Source of the DNA: Tautonia plasticadhaerens
GTDB lineage: Bacteria > Planctomycetota > Planctomycetia > Isosphaerales > Isosphaeraceae
Reading direction: 5' to 3'
NCBI RefSeq assembly: GCF_007752535.1
Contig: NZ_CP036426.1
Location: forward strand, 5,518,001 to 5,582,000
DNA length: 64,000 nt
Shown: in pieces, positions 22,801 through 30,785 of the stretch
Numbering within the stretch: the first letter of the stretch is position 1
How the letters are laid out: each line of letters starts with the position of its first letter
Notes under the pieces: model-generated
Database searches by the model: none
Seen by the model: only the letters and a program-made list of their open reading frames with translations
What the model was told of the DNA's origin: nothing
Translations under genes and position numbers: made by a program

Positions 22801-25634
22801 GTGACGGCGAAGTCGTGGCCCTGGAGTCGGGAGTTGGCGCGGTGGGCGGCCTTGAGGCGGAGGCGATAGGTGCCGGGCTCGGCGACCTGGACGTCCTGGG
22901 AGATGCGGCCGTTGCGCTGGAGGAAGGCGACCTGGTCCCCCTCGGGGGCCGGGGGGTTGGCGGCGGTGAATCCGGAGCCGTCGGCGGTGACGCCGGCGTC
23001 GCCGGAGTAGGACCAGGGGGAGCCGGCGGGGCGGTAGAGGAAGGAGCCGTGGGAGCCGGCCGCCCCGGCCTCGGGCGCCTCGAACCCGCTCCCCCCGAGC
23101 GAGGTCGGGACGCTTTCGATCCGCTCCAGGGAGATGTCGTCGATCAGCGAGGTGCGGTCGCCGCCGAGGGTGTTGAGGCCGACCAGGGAGAGCCGGCTGG
23201 GTCCGGCGGGCAGGGCGAAGGTGGCCTCGAAGGTCCGGTAGGCGTCGTCGGAGGGGGCGAAGCGGGCGACCTCGACGCCGCCGACGGTGACGGCGAAGTC
23301 GTGGCCCTGGAGTCGGGAGTTGGCGCGGTGGGCGGCCTTGAGGCGGAGGCGATAGGTGCCGGGCTCGGCGACCTGGACGTCCTGGGAGATGCGGCCGTTG
23401 CGCTGGAGGAAGGCGACCTGGTCCCCCTCGGGGGCCGGGGGGTTGGCGGCGGTGAATCCGGAGCCGTCGGCGGTGACGCCGGCGTCGCCGGAGTAGGACC
23501 AGGGGGAGCCGGCGGGGCGGTAGAGGAAGGAGCCGTGGGAGCCGGCCGCCCCGGCCTCGGGCGCCTCGAACCCGCTCCCCCCGAGCGAGATCGGTTGCGA
23601 TTCGTCGACCCGCTCCAGGGAGACGTCGTCGATCAGGGAGGTGCGGTCGCCGCCGAGGGTGTTGAGGCCGACCAGGGCGACGCGGGAGGCCCCGGCGGGC
23701 AGGGCGAAGGTGGCCTCGAAGGTCCGGTAGGCGTCGTCGGAGGGGGCGAAGCGGGCGACCTCGACGCCGCCGACGGTGACGGCGAAGTCGTGGCCCTGGA
23801 GTCGGGAGTTGGCGCGGTGGGCGGCCTTGAGGCGGAGGCGATAGGTGCCGGGCTCGGCGACCTGGACGTCCTGGGAGATGCGGCCGTTGCGCTGGAGGAA
23901 GGCGACCTGGTCCCCCTCGGGGGCCGGGGGGTTGGCGGCGGTGAATCCGGAGCCGTCGGCGGTGACGCCGGCGTCGCCGGAGTAGGACCAGGGGGAGCCG
24001 GCGGGGCGGTAGAGGAAGGAGCCGTGGGAGCCGGCCGCCCCGGCCTCGGGCGCCTCGAACCCGCCGCCCAGGAGCGCATCCTCTCGGGGAGAGGCCGCGG
24101 ACTCCACGGAGATCTCGAATCGGTCGTCGCCGACGTTCCGGATCCGGGGCACCAGGGAGAGGCCGCCGATCGGGATCTCCGGCGTCGCCGCCACGACCAT
24201 CGAGGCGTAGCGCCGATCGAGGGACACCGTCTCCCACTGGCCCAGCCCCGTGAGCTCGACCACCCCGGTGCGGAGGTGCGGCTCGTCGGCGGCGATCTGC
24301 ATCGCCGAGGCGAGGTCGAGCCGCCCCCCACCGGCCGTCAACGACCCGAGCTGGCCCGTCGGCTCGACCGAGGCCATCAGCACCGACTTGATCTCCTCGG
24401 CGCCGAGCGACGGGTCCTCGGCCTTGAGCAGGGCCGCGGCCCCGGCGACGTGGGGCGCGGCCATCGAGGTGCCGGACTTCAGGCCGTAGCCCCCGCCCGG
24501 CGTTGTGCTCAGGATGTCGACCCCGGGGGCCGCGAGGTCGACCGAGAGCCACCCGGAGTTGGAGAACCCGGCCAGCTGGTCGTTGCGGTCCGAGGCGGCC
24601 ACCGAGACGATGTTCGGCAGGTCGAACGCGGCGGGGTAGAATTTCGCCGCCCCCGGCGCGTCCATGATCGTCCCCTGGTTGCCGGCCGCGGCCACAAAGA
24701 GGTGGTCGGCCTGGGCGCCCGCCGCATTGATCGCGTCCCGGAGCGACTGGCTGTAGGTGGTACCCCCCCAGCTCGCGTTGGAGATGACCGCCCCGTTCCT
24801 CCAGGCGTAGTTGATCGCGTCGATCGCGGCGGAGACGGTGCCGTTGCCGAAGCGGTCCAGGACCTTCAGCGGCATGATCGAGACGTCCCAGGAGACCCCA
24901 GTCACCCCGACCTGGTTGTTGCCCCGGGCGCCGATCGTCCCGGCGACGTGGGTGCCGTGGGAGTTGTCGTCCATCGGGTTGTTGTCGCGATTGACGAAGT
25001 CCCAGCCCCGGACGTCGTCGACGTAGCCGTTGCCGTCGTCGTCGAGGTTGTTGCCGGGGATCTCCCCCGGGTTCGTCCACAGGTTCGACGACAGGTCGGG
25101 GTGTGCGTAATCGACCCCCGAGTCCAGGACGGCGACCACCACCCCGTCGCTGCCGGTCGACTGCTGCCAGGCCGTCATCGCGCCGATGTCGGCCCCCACG
25201 GTCCCGGAACCCTGGCCGACGTTGCGCAGGCCCCAGAGCTCCCCGAACCTCGGATCGTCCGGGGACGTCCCCGCCCCGATGACGTAGTCCGGCTCGGCGT
25301 ACAGGACCCTCGGATCCTTGCGGGCGGCCTCCAGCGCCGCCGGCACCCCCGAGGCGTCGACGCCGACGATCCGAAGCCCGGCGGCTTCGGAGAGCCTCCG
25401 CCCCGGGGCCAGGCCCGAGGGGTGCGGCCCGCTCCTCGCGGAGACTTCATCACGATAGCGGACGATGATGCGATCCGGGGCGTAGGAGGCCGCCTCGGCC
25501 GGGCCCCTCGGGTCGACTTCGGCCGGCAGGACTCCCTCCAGGAGCATGCCCGGTCGATCCCCGCTCAGCAATCTGCGGTCCTCGAGGATCTCGGGGCGCA
25601 AGGCGGACGACGGACGCTTCGTGTTGCGCGGCAT
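19860..25634 (-). CDS. Giant secreted subtilase with triplicated jelly-roll modules, PKD and beta-helix
   Basis: A 1,924-residue secreted S8 serine endopeptidase. The N-terminus carries the planctomycete export-type motif ILEDRRLLSG (about 16-25). The peptidase domain is about 160-480, with the intact triad Asp171 (VLDSGVDYAHPDL), His226 (NSHGTHVAGT) and Ser390 (SGTSMAAPHVAGAA), and oxyanion Asn319 (AAGNQ). Next comes a segment ending IRNVGDDRFEISVES, then three almost identical 162-residue galactose-binding-like modules (each SHGSFLYRPAGSPWSYSG ... LIDDVSLERV). A GSIRVHYLVSEEGTF segment, a PKD-like domain (YTWDFGDPGG) and a right-handed beta-helix region follow to the C-terminus. The start ATG at 25634 places the LEDRRLL motif correctly; a GTG at 25736 would add 34 residues. 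Confidence 0.93.
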   Translation of the reverse strand: MPRNTKRPSSALRPEILEDRRLLSGDRPGMLLEGVLPAEVDPRGPAEAASYAPDRIIVRYRDEVSARSGPHPSGLAPGRRLSEAAGLRIVGVDASGVPAALEAARKDPRVLYAEPDYVIGAGTSPDDPRFGELWGLRNVGQGSGTVGADIGAMTAWQQSTGSDGVVVAVLDSGVDYAHPDLSSNLWTNPGEIPGNNLDDDGNGYVDDVRGWDFVNRDNNPMDDNSHGTHVAGTIGARGNNQVGVTGVSWDVSIMPLKVLDRFGNGTVSAAIDAINYAWRNGAVISNASWGGTTYSQSLRDAINAAGAQADHLFVAAAGNQGTIMDAPGAAKFYPAAFDLPNIVSVAASDRNDQLAGFSNSGWLSVDLAAPGVDILSTTPGGGYGLKSGTSMAAPHVAGAAALLKAEDPSLGAEEIKSVLMASVEPTGQLGSLTAGGGRLDLASAMQIAADEPHLRTGVVELTGLGQWETVSLDRRYASMVVAATPEIPIGGLSLVPRIRNVGDDRFEISVESAASPREDALLGGGFEAPEAGAAGSHGSFLYRPAGSPWSYSGDAGVTADGSGFTAANPPAPEGDQVAFLQRNGRISQDVQVAEPGTYRLRLKAAHRANSRLQGHDFAVTVGGVEVARFAPSDDAYRTFEATFALPAGASRVALVGLNTLGGDRTSLIDDVSLERVDESQPISLGGSGFEAPEAGAAGSHGSFLYRPAGSPWSYSGDAGVTADGSGFTAANPPAPEGDQVAFLQRNGRISQDVQVAEPGTYRLRLKAAHRANSRLQGHDFAVTVGGVEVARFAPSDDAYRTFEATFALPAGPSRLSLVGLNTLGGDRTSLIDDISLERIESVPTSLGGSGFEAPEAGAAGSHGSFLYRPAGSPWSYSGDAGVTADGSGFTAANPPAPEGDQVAFLQRNGRISQDVQVAEPGTYRLRLKAAHRANSRLQGHDFAVTVGGVEVARFAPSDDAYRTFEATFALPAGASRVALVGLNTLGGDRTSLIDDVSLERVDESQPISGSIRVHYLVSEEGTFSDEHSGMKMEVRKVAIDAADGGGSFEGLPLEYAQSYEMPVVIGQVMSTNDPRPSMFWASGASPNVAPSPTDLTVGMHVGEDPATSRAPETIGYFVFEAGAHSVDGVDFVAGRTGESVEGLDDSSPFIAPLEGLSSASSAVLSPSSMNDADGAWAALYGDDPVRPDSLQLAAVEDQWRDGERSHGAESVSYVVFGQASGITSFGGRPAIPGLDRIEPRITITRTSGTEPFVVQVSAAETTTGAGNPFTDLEYTWDFGDPGGQELFVHPVSGALIDANTGQEGPEAAYVYRAPGSYSITLTVRGKDESGELITASTSTLMRSAEQEVRVRHASGGTFRLTASVDGGPGRTTAPIRYDAGPDAVVQALAALPNIGAGNLRTGAFLGPEAAGDLLGHRLTLTADASGLVGASVRPEVLILDRIEGGTDEQVTVSAWSGPVIYFDSNYDGISRGVPDGSEAAPFNTFDRLDATLTSGESMRVLIKRGSLFERTSTIQITEAGDGPVRIGSYGDPGLPKPIISTRETPIAIRASRASRAEDIVIDGLDLRSAVGRAFHVSRLGGEGDEYAQANNIHLLETSFYSGNTTNSFMPLIEIFAHTPTAGADARGYGFVFWNCSYDWEALSGSATYQSGLDLDATKWVSVLGGTMASGGAGPSAVPYHSHYVYANVFDHLLLRWMRFDEADGVVNFAVKLRQEAGSPNQVHSRTLIDGVDFGGPANGLSFNQERTGSTFGTVLVQDSAFHVGGEDGFQAMGVYGDNLRRLVIRDSEFFDNGRRGVLILGSVEGLSMGFYRNNVYVPPVTTETNGLTIDARLGPSEFLENTIVAQGSWDPFYNMGIRLRPSLMANWTVDRNQYWAPNNNGIFAAGEGVFYNLASWRATGRDANGTYADPGWINPADGDFRRRR
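22636..24062 (-). repeat. Three tandem ~487-bp repeats inside the protease gene
   Basis: Copies begin at homologous points 22636, 23122 and 23611, giving periods of 486 and 489 bases. About 400 bases of each unit read as identical. The two outer copies also share their ends (VDESQPIS), whereas the middle copy differs over roughly 20 codons (PSRLSLVG, ISLERIESVPTS). Each unit encodes one jelly-roll, CBM-like module. Near-identity at silent positions implies recent duplication or continuing gene conversion. The array can shrink or grow by recombination and is prone to assembly collapse. Confidence 0.95.
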
Positions 25635-25804
25635 GGTGGGGAATACCGATGAGTCGTGCTGGGTGGAATCGGCGTACGGCGGCGAGTCTTGCCCGGCGGC
25701 GGGCGGTCCGGCAGGCGCAGGTCGGATCGAGATCACCTGGTTTAATGATTCAAACAGGTGACGCCCGGAGGATGAGAGTCCTCAGGCCACGACATGTGCG
25801 CAGT

Positions 25805-25833
25805 AACATAAGATATGGTTTTCGCCCCGTCAA
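25805..25833 (-). promoter_or_regulatory. Sigma-70-like promoter of the giant protease
   Basis: On the minus strand TTGACG (25828-25833) and TATGTT (25805-25810) are separated by exactly 17 bases, in an unusually AT-rich patch. The leader is about 160 bases and contains a small GAGGACTCTCATCCTC hairpin. Confidence 0.6.
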
Positions 25834-26472
25834 CCCGCTTGCGCGATTATTTTTCCTCGCAAAGCCTTACGGAGCAATGGCTTGCAGCGGAGATTCTCAG
25901 CAGTATTGCCCCCGTGCATGGAGGGGGGCGCCCCGGATCCCGGCCGCGTGAGGATGCCGCGGGGATGCGAGAAGGGTCGCGATCGACGACCGATCTCGGG
26001 CATCGCGACGTGCCTCCGGGCGTCGTCACCCGGCCGTGCGGGCCCTCCGCGAGTGCCGGCGGCCGGGCGGGGACGCCACCTCCGAGCGGGCGTCCCGACA
26101 CGGGGAAGCATAGGACATCCCCATCGGATCCGGGACTCGCCCGGGCGCCTGCGGGACGGATTTCCCGGGAGGTCCGCCCCACGATGGGCGGCCCCTCGCT
26201 CGGGAGTCATGGCCCGGTTGTCCGGGGCCCCCGCCCCGTCGAGGCGTGGCCTCGAGGAGGGTTTGAACCCCGCGATCGCCCCTCCCCCGACGGCCCGGGG
26301 CCGGCGTGAGTCGGTCGGGAAGGGCCCGGAGCCATCCTGTCCCCGACATGACGGGCCTGACGGGCGGGAGGGGAGCCTCCCGTCCGGGGAGATCGACCGG
26401 CGACCGCGTCGCGGGGCGAGGCCGCGATCGGGCTGAGTTGGGAGATGCCGAGCTGGGGCGGGGGAGGGCATG

Positions 26473-26490
26473 GGGGGGCGGTCGCCCCCC
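26473..26490 (-). terminator. G/C hairpin after the coiled-coil gene
   Basis: GGGGGG (26473-26478) pairs with CCCCCC (26485-26490) across CGGTCG, beginning 10 bases past the stop codon of the minus-strand gene. No U-tract. Confidence 0.4.
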
Positions 26491-26500
26491 CTCGGGCCGT

Positions 26501-27661
26501 TCAGGCGGTGGTGGCCTCGTCGGCCGGCGACCCGTCGGCCGGCGGCTCGTCGGCCGAATACCGATCCAGGGCGTTGCGGAGCGACCGGAACTCGGGGCCG
26601 GTGAGCCACTCCCGGTAGCCGCGGACGACGTCGATCAGCTCCTCGTCCGGCGGGCCGTAGCCCTCGACGACCCGAGAGAGGGTCTCCCGGAACCGATCGG
26701 CCTTGGCCTTCGGGTCGTCGTGACGGATCAACAGCAGGGCCTTCAGGTGCTCCAGGGCCTGCTCGGCCAGTCGGCGGGACTCCTGGCGTTCGGCCTGAGA
26801 GTGGTCGGACTCGGCCGGCTCCTCGCCCCGCAGTTCCCGGTTGCGCCGGGCCTCCTCGGACGCCTGGCGGAGCGACTCCCTCGCCTCGGCGATGTAGGCT
26901 TCCCAGTCGGCCACGTATTGCCGGTTGAATGCCTCGATGTAGCCGGGCTCGTGTTGCTTGGAGAGGCTGACCAGGCGGCGGAAGACCCCCTCGAGCTGGT
27001 CCCGTTCCTCTTCCCCGGGGCCGGCGTGCTGGAACCGCCGCAGGCGGCCGATCCAGATCCGCATCTGCGAGTACTGCTCCCGGCGGTCGAGCTTGGCGAA
27101 CGCCGGGGTGCCTTCCTCGACTTCCCGGGCGAAGGCGCGGACCTGGAACTCGGGGAAATGCTCCTCGGCCAGCTGGGCGAGGCGGTCCCCCTGCTCGACG
27201 TAGCCGTTGGCCGGGACTTGCAGGCGGTCCAGCTCCCGGCGGACGTGGTGGTAGCGGTCCAGCGCGGCCCGGAGTTCGATCCGGGCCACGTCGAGGGCGT
27301 CCTGCACCTCTTCCAGCTCGGACTGGGCCTCTTCCCTCCTGCGGTCGATCTCGACACGGGAGATCTCGACGAGCCGTTCGGCCTCCCGGAATTCCTCCTG
27401 GCCCATGAGCATCCGGTTCTGCGCGGTGCGCCGGATCAACTCCTTGAGCAGGACCTCGTCCCCCTCGGCCAGCTCCAGCTCCCGCTGCCTGGCGGGTCGG
27501 ACCTGCCGGGAGCGATCCTCGACGGCCCGGGTCGCCTCCTCGGTGATGCGTAGCTGTTCGGCGGCCAGCTCGAGTTCCTCGATCAACTCCTGAGTCCTGG
27601 TCTTGGCCTCGACGCGTCTCAAGAGGTCCGCGAGCTGACCTAGCGGTGATCCCGTAGTCAT
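26501..27661 (-). CDS. Cytoplasmic coiled-coil hypothetical protein
   Basis: A 386-residue soluble protein without signal peptide or membrane segment. Residues about 5-130 are long charged helices (RVEAKTRTQELIEELELA, RREEAQSELEEVQDALDV) predicted to form a coiled coil. The middle has WIGRLRRFQHAGPGEEERD and EAFNRQYVADWEAYIAEA. The C-terminal third is helical and ends in a Pro/Asp/Ala-rich tail (SADEPPADGSPADEATTA). No catalytic or nucleotide-binding motif is visible. The AGGAG ribosome-binding site is about 11 bases before the ATG. It is monocistronic as far as can be seen. Function unknown. Confidence 0.85.
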   Translation of the reverse strand: MTTGSPLGQLADLLRRVEAKTRTQELIEELELAAEQLRITEEATRAVEDRSRQVRPARQRELELAEGDEVLLKELIRRTAQNRMLMGQEEFREAERLVEISRVEIDRRREEAQSELEEVQDALDVARIELRAALDRYHHVRRELDRLQVPANGYVEQGDRLAQLAEEHFPEFQVRAFAREVEEGTPAFAKLDRREQYSQMRIWIGRLRRFQHAGPGEEERDQLEGVFRRLVSLSKQHEPGYIEAFNRQYVADWEAYIAEARESLRQASEEARRNRELRGEEPAESDHSQAERQESRRLAEQALEHLKALLLIRHDDPKAKADRFRETLSRVVEGYGPPDEELIDVVRGYREWLTGPEFRSLRNALDRYSADEPPADGSPADEATTA

Positions 27662-27961
27662 CGGACACCGGCTCCTGTGCTGGGCACTTCGGATTATCGA
27701 CTAGTTCTAGTGAAGACGCCCGTCGGGGTCGGCCGAGTGGGTTGCCGGCACCGGGGGCGGGGGAACGGGGGCTCTTACGGGTCGGATCGGCGGAGCAGCG
27801 GTCCCCGAATCATCTTACGAGAGGGAGGCAATCCCGGAACGGGGATCGGGATGGATCGGGGATCCGGTCGGGGGGGTCGGGCCGCGGGGCGGTGGGCGTC
27901 GCGGTCGGGGGGAGGGCGGCCCCGAGGCCCGTCGATCGGGCCCCGGGGCGATCCGGGGAGG
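27662..27961. other. 300-bp intergenic region
   Basis: It lies between the peroxidase stop codon and the coiled-coil gene start, both on the minus strand. It contains the peroxidase terminator hairpin at its right end and a modestly AT-rich stretch at about 27690-27715 near the coiled-coil start. No gene is seen. Confidence 0.4.
27919..27949 (-). terminator. Terminator-like hairpin after the cytochrome c peroxidase
   Basis: GCCCCGAGGCCCG (27919-27931) pairs with CGGGCCCCGGGGC (27937-27949) with one mismatch and a TCGAT loop, 12 bases past the stop codon on the minus strand. No U-tract. Confidence 0.5.
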
Positions 27962-29056
27962 TCAGCGCGGGAACTCCGAGGGGGCCTGGACGTGCTGCCA
28001 GCCCTCCCCGCCGAGCGCCTTGAGGAACGCGACTAGGTCGGCCTTCTCGGTTGCCGACATGTTCAGCGGCTTCATGCGCTGGTCGATGTGGGGGTTCGGG
28101 ATCCCGCCCTTGTCGTAGTGCTCGACGACCTCCTCCAGCGTGGCGAAGCTGCCGTCGTGCATGTAGGGGGACGAGTGCTCCACCTCGCGGAGCGTGGGGG
28201 TCTTGAAGGCCCCGAGGTCCCGCTCCGACTTGGTGACGGCGTAACGTCCCGGGTCGGTAAAGACGCCGGTGTCCGGGTCGTAGCCGATGCCGATGTTGAC
28301 GAACGACTCGTCGCTGAAGTTGAAGCCCAGGTGGCAGGCGTCGCAGGCGGCCTTGTTGAAGAAGACGTCCATGCCCCGGCGCTGGGATTCGGTCAGGGCC
28401 GACTCGTCCCCGGACTTGAAGCGGTCGTAGGGGGAGTTGCCGGAGTAGACGGTGCGCTCGAAGGTGGCGATCGCCTTGGCGACGCGGTCGAGGGTGATCT
28501 GCTCATCGCCGAAGGCGGAGGCGAAGCGGGGGCGGTAGCCGGGGATCTCGACGAGCCGGGCGACGACCGCCTCGTGGGCCTTGCTGGAGTCGTCCTCCAG
28601 GGTCATCTCCAGCGGGTTGGCCAGCGGGCCGATGGCCTGCTCCTCGAGCGAGGCGGCCCGGCCGTCCCAGAACTGGAGGGTCGTGAAGGCCCGGTTGATG
28701 ACGGTCGGTGCGCTCCGGCCGCCCTTCTGGGCGCTGATGCCGGTGGAGACCGGCGACGAGTCGGTGAACGCCTTGCTCGGCTCGTGGCAGCTGGCGCAGG
28801 AGATGGAATTGTCGGACGAGAGCCTCGAGTCGAAGTAGAGCAGGCGTCCCAATTCCGCCTTCTCGGGGCTATAGGGATTGTCGTCGGGCCAGAAGACCGG
28901 GATCAGCCCCAGCGGCACCTCCGGCTCCTGCTCGGGGGGCCAGGCGGGCCCCGAGTTGGGGCTCGGCCCGGCGGTCGGCTCGGTCCGGGCGGCGACGAGG
29001 CCGGCGGACAAGGCCAGGCCCATCGCCGCCGCGGCGGTCATCGTCAATCGTCTCAT
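27962..29056 (-). CDS. Di-haem cytochrome c peroxidase (MauG/CcpA family)
   Basis: A 364-residue periplasmic protein. The signal peptide is MRRLTMTAAAAMGLALSAGL. The family fold starts at about residue 60 with NPYSPEKAELGRLLYFDSRLS, and the two c-type haem sites are CASCH (Cys87, Cys90, His91) and CDACH (Cys238, Cys241, His242). FWDGRAASLEEQAIGPLANP and the C-terminal KTPTLREVEHSSPYMHDGS are typical of bacterial di-haem peroxidases, which reduce H2O2 with electrons from small cytochromes or copper proteins. The ATG at 29056 is chosen because it begins the signal peptide. The Cys-rich partner gene lies 184 bases upstream on the same strand. Confidence 0.95.
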   Translation of the reverse strand: MRRLTMTAAAAMGLALSAGLVAARTEPTAGPSPNSGPAWPPEQEPEVPLGLIPVFWPDDNPYSPEKAELGRLLYFDSRLSSDNSISCASCHEPSKAFTDSSPVSTGISAQKGGRSAPTVINRAFTTLQFWDGRAASLEEQAIGPLANPLEMTLEDDSSKAHEAVVARLVEIPGYRPRFASAFGDEQITLDRVAKAIATFERTVYSGNSPYDRFKSGDESALTESQRRGMDVFFNKAACDACHLGFNFSDESFVNIGIGYDPDTGVFTDPGRYAVTKSERDLGAFKTPTLREVEHSSPYMHDGSFATLEEVVEHYDKGGIPNPHIDQRMKPLNMSATEKADLVAFLKALGGEGWQHVQAPSEFPR

Positions 29057-29240
29057 CGGTTCTCGGTCCCCTCGACACTCGGTCCTACGATCGGATCGCA
29101 CGCCGGACTGCCCCCGAAGGGGCGGGATCCTCCCACCGGGCGACCCCGGTCGGGGCGGCGGGTGCGGGAGGCGGCCCGGGGTCCGGGCCGCCTCGGGGAG
29201 GTCGGGCAGTCGGGTCGGGCGACTGCGAGGAGAGCGGGGG

Positions 29241-29783
29241 TCACTGCCCCTCGGTGAGATACCCCTGGACATACAGGGCCTTCTGGCCGGCCACCTCGGA
29301 GAACGTGCCGTTGACGGTCACCACGTTGGCCATGTTCTCGATGGCGGCCTTGCGGAAATTGGTCAGGCCGTCCCGGCGGGGGTTGTGCTCCTCGTCCATC
29401 AGCAGGAACAGCGAGCCGTCCTCGGTGAGCAGGCCGATCGGCTGCCCCTGCTCGGCGCACTTCTGGCCGCAGTCGCGGTGCTTGTCGCCACGCTTGCCGA
29501 CCTGCAAGTAGCACGAGAGGTCCACGACCTCCCCGACGACCGCCATCGGCTTCCCTTCGAGCACCTTCCCCTCGATGGCCGAGGTGTAGGTCGTGATGCT
29601 CCACGGCCTCGACCCGGTGACCTTCTCGCCGAGCTCGGCGGCGGGGGCGTCGTACGTCCCCTTGGTCGGCTCGGACCAGTCCGGGAACAGGATGCCGGGC
29701 CCCTGCTGCGCGGCGAAGGCCAGCGACACCGCGGCCAGCAGCGTCCCGGCCACGTAGGGGCCATACGTCCTGATGAGGTTCAT
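29241..29783 (-). CDS. Periplasmic Cys-containing protein of unknown function
   Basis: A 180-residue protein with an N-terminal signal or anchor (YVAGTLLAAVSLAFAAQQ). The core is a conserved-looking block, VVDLSCYLQVGKRGDKHRDC then GQKCAEQGQPIGLLTEDGSL and FLLMDEEHNP, with three Cys and a His that could bind a metal or form disulfides. It is followed by VVTVNGTFSEVAGQKALYVQGYL, an OB-like strand pattern. Related proteins occur widely in planctomycetes and deltaproteobacteria but have no assigned function that I know. A GAGGAGG ribosome-binding site is 8 bases from the ATG at 29783. It precedes the di-haem peroxidase and may be in one transcript with it. Confidence 0.85.
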   Translation of the reverse strand: MNLIRTYGPYVAGTLLAAVSLAFAAQQGPGILFPDWSEPTKGTYDAPAAELGEKVTGSRPWSITTYTSAIEGKVLEGKPMAVVGEVVDLSCYLQVGKRGDKHRDCGQKCAEQGQPIGLLTEDGSLFLLMDEEHNPRRDGLTNFRKAAIENMANVVTVNGTFSEVAGQKALYVQGYLTEGQ

Positions 29784-29844
29784 GGGAGACGTCCTCCTCT
29801 GGTTGCAAGCAAGCGAGTGGCTTGGGGGCATCGAACGGCACACC

Positions 29845-29873
29845 CCCATCTCCCGCGATGTAACACACGAGAT
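29845..29873 (-). promoter_or_regulatory. Possible promoter of the Cys-rich protein/peroxidase pair
   Basis: On the minus strand TTGCCG and TACATC are separated by 17 bases, about 65 bases upstream of the 180-residue gene. The -10 match is only moderate. Confidence 0.3.
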
Positions 29874-29994
29874 CGCCCTCGGCAAGTGGGGGCTTCGGGT
29901 AATCGCCGTCCCGACCGGAGCTTGCGGCCGGATCGCCCCCCAAAAAGGCCGGGCGACAATCGCGGGGATTTCGGCTTAAAAATCCCGGCAACTT

Positions 29995-30672
29995 TCAGAC
30001 CGGCCAGCGTTCGAGCCGGTAGGCCGCGTCCCAGAACATCCACTCGTATCGGCCGGCGAGGACGAACCGATCCTGCATCGCATCCCGCTGGGGCCCGGTC
30101 AGCTCGACAGCCACCCGGTCGGTCAACGCCAGCACCTCCCGGACGACTTCATCGTATCGGTCGCCGCCATAGGTGTCGATCCAGCGCCGGTAGATCGGAT
30201 CCGGCGAGCCTTTGGGGAGCAATTCCCTCCCCACCCGTTGGTAAATCCAGTAGCAGGGCAACACGGCCGCGAGCCCTTGGTGGAAGGGTCGGCCCAACGA
30301 GGAGGCCAGCAAGAAGTCGCAGTAGGCCTGGGTGGTCGGGGAGGGGGTGGCGGAGTCGACCTGCTCGGGATGCAGCCCGAGGTCGCCGAGGAACCCGTCG
30401 TGGAGCGAGCGTTCCACGGCGATCGCGTCGCCAGCGTGCCGGTTGAACATGGCGGTCGCCTCGCCGTCGGGCGCGGAGGCGGCGAGGGCGGAGAGGGCCC
30501 GGGCAAACGACCCGAGATAGAGGGCGTCCTGGACCACGTAGTAGGCGAAGCGGTCCCGGGTCAGCCGGCCGTCGGTCAGCCCGGAGACGAAGGGGTGGCC
30601 GAGGATCGCCCCGTAGATCGGGCCGATGGCCTCCCAGAGCGCGTCGGTGAATGGGGCGTTCGAGTCGGCCAT
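29995..30672 (-). CDS. tenA: TenA-family thiaminase II / aminopyrimidine aminohydrolase
   Basis: A 225-residue protein of standard TenA length. TenA hydrolyses 4-amino-5-aminomethyl-2-methylpyrimidine to salvage thiamin precursors, and cleaves thiamin in some species. Key features are the substrate-binding FAYYVVQDALYLGSFARAL segment (Asp and Tyr), the catalytic Cys in VLPCYWIYQRVG, and the C-terminal catalytic Glu in GRYEWMFWDAAY. No other thiamin gene is in the window, so the gene is isolated here. It is divergent from argH across a 200-base promoter region. A small hairpin with AAAAATCCC lies just past its stop codon. Confidence 0.95.
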   Translation of the reverse strand: MADSNAPFTDALWEAIGPIYGAILGHPFVSGLTDGRLTRDRFAYYVVQDALYLGSFARALSALAASAPDGEATAMFNRHAGDAIAVERSLHDGFLGDLGLHPEQVDSATPSPTTQAYCDFLLASSLGRPFHQGLAAVLPCYWIYQRVGRELLPKGSPDPIYRRWIDTYGGDRYDEVVREVLALTDRVAVELTGPQRDAMQDRFVLAGRYEWMFWDAAYRLERWPV

Positions 30673-30785
30673 GCGGGGGGCCTCCCAGGGAGATCGGGCC
30701 CGGCGTCCCGGGGTCCTGCACCCATCTTCCCCCCGGCGCCGGGGGCGGGCAAGGTCGCGGCGGCCCCCGGCCGATCGCTCGCCGA

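Larger units (their letters stand above)
25635..26500. other. 866-bp intergenic region upstream of the protease
   Basis: This gap holds the protease promoter (25805-25833) and a noticeably AT-richer stretch at about 25740-25880. At the far end is a G/C hairpin after the coiled-coil gene. Several short ORFs exist on both strands but have Arg/Pro/Gly composition typical of chance frames in this genome. I see no RNA gene. Confidence 0.5.

Noticed and set aside
22636-24062. CRISPR-like or satellite repeat
   Set aside because: Units are about 487 bases, coding and contiguous; no short repeats with unique spacers.
22062-25652. Plus-strand frame of 1,196 codons opposite the protease
   Set aside because: Its repeats simply mirror the triplicated modules on the other strand, and no known domain appears.
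25847-26182. Short minus-strand ORF in the protease upstream gap
   Set aside because: Arg/Pro/Gly composition typical of chance frames and no ribosome-binding site.
29975-29992. GGGATT...AATCCC hairpin at the tenA end
   Set aside because: Six-base stem with long A/T loop; too weak to call a terminator.
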